Positions 23,167-32,311 of a stretch of DNA of 48,706 nucleotides are shown one piece after another. The stretch is from an uncultured Oscillospiraceae bacterium (GTDB taxonomy: Bacteria; Bacillota; Clostridia; Oscillospirales; Oscillospiraceae), in the NCBI GenBank assembly GCA_947588605.1, contig CANPYK010000016.1, forward strand, positions 1-48,706, read 5' to 3'. How positions within the stretch are numbered: position 1 is the stretch's first letter; every line of letters starts with the position of its first letter. The notes under the pieces are model-generated. The model saw nothing but the letters and a program-made list of their open reading frames with translations, was not told where the DNA came from and did not search any database. The translations under genes were made by a program, and so were the position numbers.

Positions 23167-25368
23167 TCAGAAGGTGATGTTGACCTCCGTGGTCAGGCAG
23201 TCACGGGAATTGCCGCCCACGTGGAGGCGGAAGAGGCCGGGCTCCAGGACGTATTCCCCGGCGTCGTTATAATAGCCCATGTCGGACTTTTGGAGGGTCA
23301 GAGTGATGGGCTTCGTCTCTCCGGGGGAGAGGCTTACCTTGGCAAAGTCCCGGAGCTCCTTCACCGGGCGGACGATGGAGGCGGTGACGTCCTGCATGTA
23401 GAGCTGGACAGTCTCCACGCCCTCGCGTGTCCCGGTGTTGGTGACGTCCACGGTGATTTGCAGCGCGTCTGGCTGTTCCTCCACCCGGAGGCGGTCGTAG
23501 GCGAAGGTGGTGTAGCTAAGGCCATGCCCGAAGGGGTAGAGAGCCTCAAACCCGGCGTCCAGATACCGGGAGGTGAACTTGCTCCTCCCGCCGGGACGGC
23601 CGGTGTTCATGTGGTTATAGTAAATGGGGCACATCCCCGTGACGGCGGGGAAGGAGGACGCCAGGCGCCCCTCCGGGTTTTTCTCACCCAAGAGGACGTT
23701 TGCCACGGCGGGACCCATCTCCACGCCCAGGTGCCAGCACTCCAGGATCGCCGGGACGTGCTGGGATTCCCACTGGAGCGCCAGGGGCCGGCCGTTCATG
23801 AGACACGCCACCACGGGTTTGCCGGAGGCCAGAAGCCGCTCCAGAAGCTCCCGCTGGTGTCCCGGCAGGGTGATGTCCGCCCGGGAGGCGGCCTCGCCGG
23901 ACATGGCGTCGGTCTCCCCCACCACGGCCACGATCACGTCGCCATACTGGCAGGCGGCGGCAACCTCCTCCTCGTTTATGTCCGTCTCCGGGCCGCAACA
24001 GGGGTAATATTGGAGCTGCGCCCCGGCCCGCTCCAGGCCCTCCTTGATGGAGACGCAGTCGGACTCCCGCCAGCTCATGGCCCAGGCGCCGATGATCTCC
24101 TCCCTGGAGGCGGCGAGCTGCCCCACCAGGCTGATTTTTTGGGACTTTTTAAGGGGAAGGACGTTCCCCTCGTTTTTGAGAAGGACGATGGATTTCTCCG
24201 CGGCCTCCCGTGCCAGGGCCCGGTGCTCCTCCGGCAGGACCTCGTAGCGGGACATGGCCTCCTCCGGGACGTAGGGGTGGTCGAAAAGCCCCAGCCACAT
24301 CTTCACGGACAGGATACGCTCCGCCGCCTCGTCGATGACGGACAGGGGCACCTCCCCCCGCTCCACAGCGGCCCTCAGGTGCTTTTTGTAGATCTGCGTG
24401 CCCATGTCCACGTCCATGCCGGCGTTGGCGGCATGGGTCCCGGCGTCGGGCTCCGTGGCGGCGATGCCGTGATTTACGCACTCGCGGATAGCGTTGGCGT
24501 CGGAGACCACAAAGCCGGGGAAGTTCCACGTCTCCTTGAGGATATGGCGGAGGGTGTAGGGATTCACGGTGCAGGGCACGCCGTTTAAGTCGTTGAAGGA
24601 GGCCATCGCCGTGGCGGCGCCGGCCTCCACCGCCGCCTTGAAGGGCGGCAGGTAGGCGTTATGGAGCATGGAGGGGGCCATGCTGACGGTGTTGTAATCC
24701 CGCCCGGCCTCACAGGCCCCGTAGGCCACATAGTGCTTGAGGCACGCGGCCACGTAATTTTCCGGGGAGGTCCTGTCCCCCTGGAGGCCCTTTATCTTGG
24801 CCTTGGCAAATTGGGACACCAGATACGGGTCCTCCCCCGGCCCCTCGGAGACCCGGCCCCAGCGGGCGTCCCGGGCCACGTCCAGCATGGGGGCGAAGTG
24901 CCAGTTGACCCCCTGGGTCCGGGACTCCTTGGCCGCCATCCGGGCGGTGCGGGTAAAGAGGTCCGGGTCGAAGGTCCCGGCCTCGGCAATGGCGATGGGG
25001 TAGACGGTGCGGTAGCCGTGGATCACGTCGAGGCCGAACATCAGGGGGATGCCCAGGCGGCTTTCCTCCACGGCGATCTTCTGGAGCTCATTGGCCTTCC
25101 GGGGATCCTGCACCATCAGGGAGCCCACAAGGCCGGCGCGGATGTCGTCCTCGTGGTAGTCCTGCTGGGCGGTGGACATGATCTTTTCAAACTCCTCCTG
25201 GGAGATGCGCCCGTCGGTCATCATCTCGATGAGCTCCTCAAAGGGCACGTCGAAGCCGCCCACGATGGAGACGGACTCCTGGTTCATCTGGCCGATCTTC
25301 TCCTCCAAGGTCATCTGGGAGAGAAGCTCCTTTACCCTGGCTTTTTGCGCGTCAGTCAGGCGGTACAT
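23167..25368 (-). CDS. GH3 family beta-glycosidase
   Basis: 733 residues without signal peptide, so cytoplasmic. The (beta/alpha)8 domain (about 15-330) has the nucleophile Asp290 in GFVVSDANAIRE (the usual SDW is SDA here), LKHYVAYG at 210-217 and DVARDARWGR. An alpha/beta sandwich follows (about 370-570), and a C-terminal fibronectin-III-like domain (about 620-730). The family removes terminal beta-glucose or beta-xylose. AGGAGG precedes ATG 25368; it is the last gene of the operon, 13 bases behind the flavoprotein gene. Confidence 0.92.
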   Translation of the reverse strand: MYRLTDAQKARVKELLSQMTLEEKIGQMNQESVSIVGGFDVPFEELIEMMTDGRISQEEFEKIMSTAQQDYHEDDIRAGLVGSLMVQDPRKANELQKIAVEESRLGIPLMFGLDVIHGYRTVYPIAIAEAGTFDPDLFTRTARMAAKESRTQGVNWHFAPMLDVARDARWGRVSEGPGEDPYLVSQFAKAKIKGLQGDRTSPENYVAACLKHYVAYGACEAGRDYNTVSMAPSMLHNAYLPPFKAAVEAGAATAMASFNDLNGVPCTVNPYTLRHILKETWNFPGFVVSDANAIRECVNHGIAATEPDAGTHAANAGMDVDMGTQIYKKHLRAAVERGEVPLSVIDEAAERILSVKMWLGLFDHPYVPEEAMSRYEVLPEEHRALAREAAEKSIVLLKNEGNVLPLKKSQKISLVGQLAASREEIIGAWAMSWRESDCVSIKEGLERAGAQLQYYPCCGPETDINEEEVAAACQYGDVIVAVVGETDAMSGEAASRADITLPGHQRELLERLLASGKPVVACLMNGRPLALQWESQHVPAILECWHLGVEMGPAVANVLLGEKNPEGRLASSFPAVTGMCPIYYNHMNTGRPGGRSKFTSRYLDAGFEALYPFGHGLSYTTFAYDRLRVEEQPDALQITVDVTNTGTREGVETVQLYMQDVTASIVRPVKELRDFAKVSLSPGETKPITLTLQKSDMGYYNDAGEYVLEPGLFRLHVGGNSRDCLTTEVNITF

Positions 25369-25381
25369 AGCGGCCTCCTTT

Positions 25382-26341
25382 TTATTCGGCGTAGCCGATG
25401 TAGGGCTTCAGGCGCTCCTTGAGGTCCGGGATCTGGCCGGGGCCCACGGCCTGGGTCTTGATCTCCGTGGAGTGCTCTAACTTCCCGGCCCAGCGAAGGC
25501 GGGAGCGGTCCTGCTCCTCCTTGGTGTAGTGGACGTGAATGGTGCCGTCTCCGTCCACATGGAGCGTGCCGTAGCTGCCGCAAACGGGGCACTCCACGCT
25601 CTTGCGGTCGGGGAGGATGTTCACCATGTCGAGGTGGCAGACGGGGCAGACGCCCTCGGTGTCCCCGCGCCAGCTCGTCCGCTCCTCCTCGGTCCCGGCG
25701 TCCAGGGCGGCGGTGATATTCCGGCCCAGCTTGCGGGAACGCTCCATCTGCGCGTCGTTGCCCAGGACGTGCTCATAGGCCATGGCGCCCCAGTATTTTT
25801 GCATGTCGATGACGTCGATGCCCATGGAGAAGGTGATCTCATACATCATCGGGAGCATGAACTCCAGCCAGTTTTCGGTCATGGCGCCGCCCACGGCGAT
25901 GAACGCGCCCACGCGCTTTTTGAAGGAGCGGGGGTCGGGGAGCTTGTCGGGGTCCTTGCCGGTGGCAAGGCCCTCCTCGTAGGTGGACTTGCGGAAGGTG
26001 ATATCGTGGGAGGGGCCGATACGGTCGCAGACCGTCTTGAACCGCCCGGTGGGGCTGGTCTCGTAGGTGGGACAGCCCACGATGAGGCCGTCGCACTCCA
26101 TCAGCGCCTCGTCCACGATGTGGAAGTCGTCCTTCAAAACGCAGCCGCCCTTGCCGCGCCCGGTGGTCATGCCCACCACGCAGGAGATGCACCCGGTGCA
26201 GGGCTTGATGTCCAGGTCGTCCACGTGGATGAATTTCACCTCACAGCCAGCCTTCTCGCACTCCATGAGGGCGGCCTTGACCATGATGTCGCAGTTCTTG
26301 TTCCGACGGCCAAAGGAGAGGCCCAGGACTTTCTTCGCCAT
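25382..26341 (-). CDS. Iron-sulfur flavoprotein-type NAD(P)H-dependent FMN reductase
   Basis: 319 residues. The N-terminal flavodoxin-like domain (1-200) starts VLGLSFGRRNKNCDIMVKAAL; CTGCISC (48-54) is the iron-sulfur flavoprotein-type cysteine cluster and GCPTYETSPTGRFKTVCDR the FMN-binding loop. The C-terminal region adds a rubredoxin-like zinc or iron site: CPVC (about 231-234) and CPVCGSYG (about 251-258). It could pass electrons from the adjacent iron-sulfur proteins to an organic substrate. The start ATG 26341 has AGAGG upstream. The role in aglycone reduction is inference. Confidence 0.78.
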   Translation of the reverse strand: MAKKVLGLSFGRRNKNCDIMVKAALMECEKAGCEVKFIHVDDLDIKPCTGCISCVVGMTTGRGKGGCVLKDDFHIVDEALMECDGLIVGCPTYETSPTGRFKTVCDRIGPSHDITFRKSTYEEGLATGKDPDKLPDPRSFKKRVGAFIAVGGAMTENWLEFMLPMMYEITFSMGIDVIDMQKYWGAMAYEHVLGNDAQMERSRKLGRNITAALDAGTEEERTSWRGDTEGVCPVCHLDMVNILPDRKSVECPVCGSYGTLHVDGDGTIHVHYTKEEQDRSRLRWAGKLEHSTEIKTQAVGPGQIPDLKERLKPYIGYAE

Positions 26342-26406
26342 AGAAAAAACCTCTTTTCATTATAATTTTTCCGTTTTTCCCTCCCTTCTTAGGGAGGGAA
26401 AAAGAT

Positions 26407-27588
26407 TTAGTCGCGGAAACGGCCCACCTTCGTGGGGCGCTGGGGCGTGTGGGGGACGCGGCCCGTGGTGATGATGAGGGCCCCGTCACGGCAGACCTTG
26501 GCGCACTCGCCGCACTTGGTGCAGTCGAAGTCGTCCACGGTGTGGATGTACCCGGGGCGGCCCTCGATGCACCCGTGGGGGCAGGCGTGGAGGCACAGAC
26601 AGCAGCCGGTACACTTCCTGGGGTCTATGTAGATGTTCACCAGCTTCACACAGGCGGCGGCGGGGCACTTTTTCTTCTTGATGTGGGCCTCGAACTCCTG
26701 GGGGAAGCTGTCCTGGGCCGAGAGGGCGATCTTAGAGGCGTTCTGCCCCATGGTGCAGGGGGTGGAGAAGGCCATGGCCTCCCCGATCTCGTGGGTGAAG
26801 TCGGTGTACTCCTGCTTCCCCCGGCCTTCGGTCATCTCCCGGTGCTCGTACTCCAGCTGTAAAAGCCCCTCCCGGCAGAAGACGCACTTGCCACAGGAGC
26901 GCGCGCGGGAGGCGAGGAGCCGCTTTTGCGTCTCGGCCACCACGCAGTCGTGCTCCCGGAGGACCCGGACGACGCCGTTGGCGAGGTTGGTCTCCTCCAC
27001 GGTGAGAGCGGCGTCCTTCACGGGGCGCATCTCGTAGCCAAGGATCAGGCCCTTGGCGCCCGTGAGGTCGCAGAGGTCGGAAATCTTTGTGCCGTCGGTG
27101 ACCCTTTTGACCTCCCCGCCGTCCACGCTGACCCACACGCCGGGGGTGTAGTCCCCCTCAATGGCGTGGGCAAGGTCGGCGCAGGTGGCGATGTGCAGAA
27201 GAAGGGCGTTTTCGTTCTCCCGGACGTTCACAAACTCGCTTTTTACCGTGACGCCGTACTCCCCGGCCAGAGGCCGGAGCGTCTCCGCCAGCTCCTCCCG
27301 GTTTTCGGGGACGTACAGGGTCTTGTTTTCAGTCCCCAGTACCGCCGCGGCGGCGGTGAGGCCGCGCATCACGGCCTCCGGGTCGCGCTCCAGGACCTGG
27401 AGCAGGACCATGTCGGTGTCGGCGTTGTTGAGGGCGGCGGCCACGGCGGTCTTGTTCTGCTCGATGGCGTCGCACAGGCTGTCGGCCAGGTTCCCTCCGG
27501 TTAGACCGGTTTCCCGGATGTTCATGGCGTGGGCTTTGTTGATGAGGGCCTTGACCCCCAGGTCACGGAGCTTATCGAAAAAGTTCAT
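26407..27588 (-). CDS. NuoF-like iron-sulfur protein without FMN/NADH site
   Basis: 393 residues from ATG 27588 (GGAGGG within the end of the upstream gene). An SLBB-like stretch (YTPGVWVSVDGGEV, 147-160), the NuoF [4Fe-4S] motif SCGKCVFCREG (231-241) and a C-terminal 2[4Fe-4S] ferredoxin domain (CTGCCLCLHACP 326-337; CTKCGECAKVC 356-366) are present. The Gly-rich GRGGAGFP FMN/NADH motif of true NuoF is missing. It is therefore likely an electron-relay subunit that depends on the partner encoded just upstream, which has nucleotide-binding folds. The gap between the genes is two bases. Confidence 0.75.
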   Translation of the reverse strand: MNFFDKLRDLGVKALINKAHAMNIRETGLTGGNLADSLCDAIEQNKTAVAAALNNADTDMVLLQVLERDPEAVMRGLTAAAAVLGTENKTLYVPENREELAETLRPLAGEYGVTVKSEFVNVRENENALLLHIATCADLAHAIEGDYTPGVWVSVDGGEVKRVTDGTKISDLCDLTGAKGLILGYEMRPVKDAALTVEETNLANGVVRVLREHDCVVAETQKRLLASRARSCGKCVFCREGLLQLEYEHREMTEGRGKQEYTDFTHEIGEAMAFSTPCTMGQNASKIALSAQDSFPQEFEAHIKKKKCPAAACVKLVNIYIDPRKCTGCCLCLHACPHGCIEGRPGYIHTVDDFDCTKCGECAKVCRDGALIITTGRVPHTPQRPTKVGRFRD

Positions 27589-27590
27589 GT

Positions 27591-29702
27591 TCAGCCCTCC
27601 TTCCCGGCAAAGTCGCCCCAGACGTGCGGGCGGGATATTTTGAGTCTCAGATCGCACTGGAGACATCTGGCGGCCTCGCCGCAGACGCCCTCACAGGTCA
27701 ACCCGTGATCAAACTGGTTGAAGTTGTCCTGCCGCGCCTGGGCGCTGTCGATCTCCGGCTTGCCCCGCTCCAGATGTCCGAAGCCGTCCACGTGGCCGAT
27801 ATAGGCCGGGGCGTCCTGCGCCGGGGCCAGCGTCTCGGAGATGTCCCCGTCGCCGCCCAGGTATTTGTCGATCTGGCTGGCGGCCTCCCGGCCGGAGGCA
27901 ATGGCCTGAATGACGGATTTTGTTCCGTAAATCGCGTCGCCGGCGGCGAAGATGCCGGGGACGCTGGTGGATTTGTCGCTCTCCATATCCGTGACGGCGA
28001 TGGAGTTGGCCCGGCCAAGGGTGAGGCCGCAGTCGGGGGTCAAATCCGGGCGCTGACCGGTGGCGAAGATGACGGTGTCGGCGTCCAAGTGGTGCTCGCT
28101 CCCCGGCTCTTTCTTGATGATGGCCCGGCGGTTTTCGTCGAAGGTGAAGGACTCCACGTTCATGAAGTCCACGCCGGTAACGTGTGTCTCACCGGTGATG
28201 CGCTCGAAGGTCTGGGCCGGGTGGACAAAGATGCCCTCCTCCTGGGCCTGCTCTATCTCCTCGTCGTCGGCGGTCATCACGTTCCTGGCCTCCAGGCACG
28301 CGAGGTGGACCTCCTCCGCGCCCAGCCTCTTGGCGGTGCGGGCGCAGTCGAAGGCCACGTTGCCGCCGCCCAGGACGATGACGCGCTTGCCCATGCCGGT
28401 CTCCTGCCCCATGGAGGCCTTCCTGAGAAAGTCGATGTTCACCAGCACTCCCGGCAGGTCGTTGCCCTGCATGGGCAGGCGCACGCCGTTGGTGGTGCCC
28501 ACGGCCATGAGGACCGCGTCGTACTCCTTCAAAAGCTCCACGGGCTTTTCCACCTTGCAGTTCGTCTCAAGCTTCACGCCCTGGTCGGCGATGACCTGTG
28601 CCTCGGCGGCCACCACCTCGCGGGGCAGGCGGTAGGAGGGGATGCCGTAGCTCATCATGCCGCCCACCGTGGGCAGGGCCTCCTTGACGGTGACGTCGTG
28701 GCCCTGCTTGCGGAGGTAGTAGGCCGCCGTGAGGCCGGCGGGCCCGCCGCCCACCACGCACACCTTTTTGCCCGTGTCGGGGAGCTGCTTGCCCTTGCCG
28801 CGCCAGTACTTGCCGGTGTCGCCCTCGGCGGCGGCGCGCTTGATGCCTCGGATGGACATGGCCTCGTTGACCTCGCCCCGCTTGCATTTAAGCTCGCAGA
28901 CGTGGTTGCAGATGAGGCCCAGAGTGTGGGGGAAGGGGGCCTTCTCGCGGATGACCGCGGCGGCGGCCTCAAAGTCGCCCTGTTTCACAAAGCGGATGTA
29001 CCGGGGCACGTCGGTGTGCGCGGGACACGCGGCGCGGCAGGGGACGATGGCGTCCTCGCGCCCCGCTCCCGTGGCGATGAGCTTATCCCGGATGGTGCCG
29101 GTGGGGCAGACCTCGGCGCAGGCGCCGCAGAAGCGGCAGTCAGCGTCGATGAGGAGCTTGTCGTGGAGGGTGCCCACGTACGTCTCCATGTCCCGCTTGT
29201 TGTAGCGGAGGACCTTCACGCCTCGAAGCTCGTTGCAGGCCCGGACGCACCGGCCGCACAGGACGCAGCGGTTCATGTCGTGGAGGATGAGGGGGTTGCG
29301 TTCCTCCGGGGCGAAGCCCTTGGAGCGCATTTTGAGACGCCCCGTCTTGGGGCCGATGTACTGAATGAGCATCTGGAGCTCGCAGTTGCCGTACTTGGGG
29401 CAGGTGGAGCAGTCCTCCGGGTGGCCGGTGAGCAGAAGCTCCAGGGCCAGCATCCGAAGCCTATCGATCTCAGGGGATTTGGTGCGTATCACAAGCCCGT
29501 CCTCGGCCTTCAACGTGCAGGAGGGGGTGACGCCCTCCCGTCCCTCCACCTCCACGATGCACATCCGGCAGGAGCCCAGGGGGCTCAAGTCCTTGTGGTG
29601 GCACAGATGCGGGATGTAGATACCGTTCTCCAGGGCGCAGTCCAAAATGTTGGCGCCGTCCGGGACGGTGAGCTTTACGCCGTCTATTGTGATCTTTGCC
29701 AT
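27591..29702 (-). CDS. NuoG-type ferredoxin domains fused to GltD-like FAD/NAD(P)H dehydrogenase
   Basis: 703 residues. In order: [2Fe-2S] domain (Cys34, 45, 48, 62); NuoG His-Cys [4Fe-4S] (His94, Cys98, 101, 107); 2[4Fe-4S] ferredoxin (Cys146-156 and Cys189-199); GltD-type cysteine region (222-273); FAD fold GGGPAGLTAAY (about 318-328); NAD(P)H fold VIVLGGGNVAFD; and GIFAAGDA near the end. It should take electrons from NAD(P)H, or give them to it, and pass them along the clusters. The start is ATG 29702 with AGGAGG; the longer upstream frame runs into hairpin element C. It forms a complex candidate with the next two genes. Confidence 0.82.
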   Translation of the reverse strand: MAKITIDGVKLTVPDGANILDCALENGIYIPHLCHHKDLSPLGSCRMCIVEVEGREGVTPSCTLKAEDGLVIRTKSPEIDRLRMLALELLLTGHPEDCSTCPKYGNCELQMLIQYIGPKTGRLKMRSKGFAPEERNPLILHDMNRCVLCGRCVRACNELRGVKVLRYNKRDMETYVGTLHDKLLIDADCRFCGACAEVCPTGTIRDKLIATGAGREDAIVPCRAACPAHTDVPRYIRFVKQGDFEAAAAVIREKAPFPHTLGLICNHVCELKCKRGEVNEAMSIRGIKRAAAEGDTGKYWRGKGKQLPDTGKKVCVVGGGPAGLTAAYYLRKQGHDVTVKEALPTVGGMMSYGIPSYRLPREVVAAEAQVIADQGVKLETNCKVEKPVELLKEYDAVLMAVGTTNGVRLPMQGNDLPGVLVNIDFLRKASMGQETGMGKRVIVLGGGNVAFDCARTAKRLGAEEVHLACLEARNVMTADDEEIEQAQEEGIFVHPAQTFERITGETHVTGVDFMNVESFTFDENRRAIIKKEPGSEHHLDADTVIFATGQRPDLTPDCGLTLGRANSIAVTDMESDKSTSVPGIFAAGDAIYGTKSVIQAIASGREAASQIDKYLGGDGDISETLAPAQDAPAYIGHVDGFGHLERGKPEIDSAQARQDNFNQFDHGLTCEGVCGEAARCLQCDLRLKISRPHVWGDFAGKEG

Positions 29703-29724
29703 TGAAAAACCTCCTTTTGATAAG

Positions 29725-29885
29725 GGAACCTCTGAACAAATCGCCGCACCGATTTTGGCGGCATATTTTCCGCCATATTTCGTCAAAAAATTTTGAAATA
29801 CATACAGTATTCCTGCAATTTTTTGCCTTCATTTGGCAAAAAATCTGCTCGCCAATCTCGGCACTTCGATTTATTCAGAGGTTCC
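29725..29885 (+). repeat. Hairpin element family 1, copy C
   Basis: About 161 nt bounded by GGAACCTCTGAACAAATCG / CGATTTATTCAGAGGTTCC (19-nt arms, one mismatch). Contains ATACATACAGTATTC (29798-29812), exact reverse complement of a string in copy B. It splits the glycoside operon between the ROK kinase and the redox genes. Confidence 0.75.
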
Positions 29886-29898
29886 TAAGGTTTTGTTT

Positions 29899-30837
29899 CT
29901 ATTGAAGCAGGAGCGCCGCCGCGCCGTACATACCGGCGTCCGCGCCGAGGCCTGCCAGGACGATCTTTGTATCCTCGCAGGCGTGGAAGGCAAGCGCCCT
30001 GAAGTGACGCTCCACCCCGGCGCGCAGAAACTCTCCCGCCTTGGAGACGCCCCCGCCGATGACAAACACCTCCGGGTCGATGACGGCGGCGATGTTGGCC
30101 AGCGCCGCGGCCAGGGTCCGGCAGAAGGTGTCCGTGATCTCCGATGCCAGCGCGTCCCCGGCCTTTGCCGCCGTGAAGACGCGCTCACAGGTGAGCTCGT
30201 CCGTCTCCCGGAGGACGCTGGGGGCGCCGCTTTGGGCGAGGGCCCTCCGGGCCAGCCGCACGGTCCCGGTGGCGGAGGCGTACTGCTCCAGGTGCCCGCG
30301 CTTGCCGCAGCCGCAGGGGTCAGGCTCGTCGGGGGCCATGACCATGTGCCCGATCTCCCCGCCCGCGCCGTGGACGCCGGGGACGACGCGGCCGTTCAAA
30401 AGGATGCCGCCGCCAACGCCGGTGCCCAGCGTCACCATGACCAGGTTTTGAAACCCCCGTCCGCCGCCCTGCCACTGTTCACCCAGGGCCGCCACGTTGG
30501 CGTCGTTCCCCGCCCGGACGGGCAGGCCCAGCAGTTTGGACAGCTCGTCGGAGACGTTGAAGACGCCCCAGCCCAGGTTCACGCACCTTCGCACCGTCCC
30601 ATCGGCCAGCACGGGACCGGGGACGCCCAGTCCCACGCCCGCGATGTCCTCACGCCGGAGGCCCTTTTGGGCGATTTTAGCGTCTATGGACGCGGCGATG
30701 TCCGGGAGGATGGCCGCGCCGGCGTTTTCCCGGCGGGTGGGGATCTCCCAGCTTTCCAAAAGCTCCCCGGTTAGCTCAAAGAGGCCGAGCTTGACCGTGG
30801 TGCCGCCTACGTCCACGCCGAAGCCGTATTTTCTCAT
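29899..30837 (-). CDS. ROK family sugar kinase (glucokinase type)
   Basis: 312 residues. It has an N-terminal ATP site FGVDVGGTTVKLGLF and a ROK zinc motif region CGCGKRGHLEQYAS, where the third Cys of CxCGxxGCxE is His; EIGHMV-type sugar-binding and GAGGEIGH are present. It phosphorylates a hexose, probably glucose, in the cytoplasm. The start ATG 30837 overlaps the stop of the FAD oxidoreductase gene (ATGA), so translation is coupled. It would trap glucose released by this operon. Confidence 0.88.
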   Translation of the reverse strand: MRKYGFGVDVGGTTVKLGLFELTGELLESWEIPTRRENAGAAILPDIAASIDAKIAQKGLRREDIAGVGLGVPGPVLADGTVRRCVNLGWGVFNVSDELSKLLGLPVRAGNDANVAALGEQWQGGGRGFQNLVMVTLGTGVGGGILLNGRVVPGVHGAGGEIGHMVMAPDEPDPCGCGKRGHLEQYASATGTVRLARRALAQSGAPSVLRETDELTCERVFTAAKAGDALASEITDTFCRTLAAALANIAAVIDPEVFVIGGGVSKAGEFLRAGVERHFRALAFHACEDTKIVLAGLGADAGMYGAAALLLQ

Positions 30838-32288
30838 TCCGCGTCCGCCTTTACCTGGGCCGCGGCGGTCATCCCGGCGATACGCCCCGTGTTCACGGCG
30901 TAGCCCATGGAGTTGCCGGGCAGGAGGAACATGTAGCTGTCGTCGTAGATGTTGCAGGAGTCCGCCCCGGCGGCGTAGAGGCCGTGGATGGGCTTAAATT
31001 CCTTGTCGCAGACCTCACAGTTTTCGTTGATCCGGATGCCGCCCACCGTGCCGTAGCCGCCGGGGCAGACGCGGGCCGCGTAGAAGGGGGCCTTGCGGAG
31101 GGGCCGGAGATACCGGCGGTCCTTGAAGAACTCGTCGTCCGCGCTCTCGCAAAAGTCGTTGTACTCCTCCACGGTGCGCTTGAAGTTCTCCACGTCCACG
31201 CCCATCTGCTCCGCCAGCTCCTCTAAGGTGTCGGCCACGAACATGCCCCTGTTGCCATGGGCACGGGCCATGTTGATGCCGTCCACAAAGTCCGAGACGT
31301 CGGGGTTGGGACGCACAAGACTGGTGTTCTCCACCCCGTGCTTCATGTAATAGTGGGCGATGGAGGTGTCGATGACGGAGAAGGCCACACGCCCCGGCTG
31401 GTGGGAGACGGCGTTGGAGAGGTACGTGGAGTTTTGCATGAAGTCCTCGTTCATGAACCGCCGGCCGAATTTGTTGACCAGGAGGTTGGGCTGGATCATC
31501 ACGTTGCCCACGCTCCCCGGGAGGTCCTCCACGCCCATGAGCTGGGCGGCCTGCTCGATGCGCACCGGGAGCTTATCCGCCCCGGCCTCCCAGGCCATGC
31601 GCAGGCCGTCGCCCATGATGCCGGGAATGGCGAAGGAGAACATATCCTCGCCGTGGGTGTAGCCCGTCTCCTCCTTGATGAGCTTGAAGTTGGAGCCCGC
31701 GCCGCCGGTGCAGATGATGGCGGCGGAGCAGTTGATCCGCACGTCCTCGCCGTTCCGGTCCGTGGCAAGGACGCCCACCACGCGGTCGTTCTCCTTCAAG
31801 ATCTTCTTCCCCGGCGTCTCCAGCAGGAACCGGACGCCCAGCTCCTGGGCGCGGGCGTAGAGGGCCTTGTTCATGAAGGACGCGGCGCGCGGGCCGATGC
31901 CGGAGTCGCACTTGACGATGTGCCAGGTGGGCATGGACTGGGGGAAGTAGCGGAACGCGCCCTCAAATTCCACGCCCATGTCCTCCAGCCACTCGATGGT
32001 GTCGGCGGACTGGCCGAAGTAGCGGCGGATGAGGCGGGCGTCCACGTTGTAGTGGGTGTACTCCATGAACATGTTGAAGGCCTGCTCCACGGTGATATCC
32101 TGCATGTTGGCCTTCTGGTAGCGGGTGCCGATGCCCAGAGGCCCCATGCCCATGTTGGCCGCGCCGCCCACGGCGGCGGCCTTCTCGATGACGATCACGT
32201 CCGCGCCGTTCTCGGCGGCCTGCACGGCGGCGGCAAGGCCGGAGGGGCCGCCCGCGACGACGCAGACCTGTGCGTTATACGTTGTCAT
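30834..32288 (-). CDS. FAD-dependent oxidoreductase, fumarate reductase flavoprotein-like
   Basis: 484 residues. VVAGGPSGLAAAVQAAENG (about 10-28) is the dinucleotide fold, and GGAANMG and the C-terminal GLYAAGADS...LPGNSMGYAVNTGRIAG segment complete the FAD_binding_2 fold. It has no N-terminal FMN-attachment domain and no heme motif, so its electron partner is separate, perhaps the redox trio. The superfamily reduces or desaturates C-C bonds next to carbonyls. AAGGAG precedes ATG 32288. In this operon it might act on a keto-sugar or on the aglycone; neither is shown. Confidence 0.8.
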   Translation of the reverse strand: MTTYNAQVCVVAGGPSGLAAAVQAAENGADVIVIEKAAAVGGAANMGMGPLGIGTRYQKANMQDITVEQAFNMFMEYTHYNVDARLIRRYFGQSADTIEWLEDMGVEFEGAFRYFPQSMPTWHIVKCDSGIGPRAASFMNKALYARAQELGVRFLLETPGKKILKENDRVVGVLATDRNGEDVRINCSAAIICTGGAGSNFKLIKEETGYTHGEDMFSFAIPGIMGDGLRMAWEAGADKLPVRIEQAAQLMGVEDLPGSVGNVMIQPNLLVNKFGRRFMNEDFMQNSTYLSNAVSHQPGRVAFSVIDTSIAHYYMKHGVENTSLVRPNPDVSDFVDGINMARAHGNRGMFVADTLEELAEQMGVDVENFKRTVEEYNDFCESADDEFFKDRRYLRPLRKAPFYAARVCPGGYGTVGGIRINENCEVCDKEFKPIHGLYAAGADSCNIYDDSYMFLLPGNSMGYAVNTGRIAGMTAAAQVKADAE

Positions 32289-32311
32289 ACAGTGCTCCTT
32301 TCTTCAGGAAG

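Noticed and set aside
27624-29705. Open frame of 693 codons on the plus strand
   Set aside because: Antisense shadow of the NuoG-GltD fusion; no domains, His/Gly/Val-rich composition from GC-rich opposite strand.
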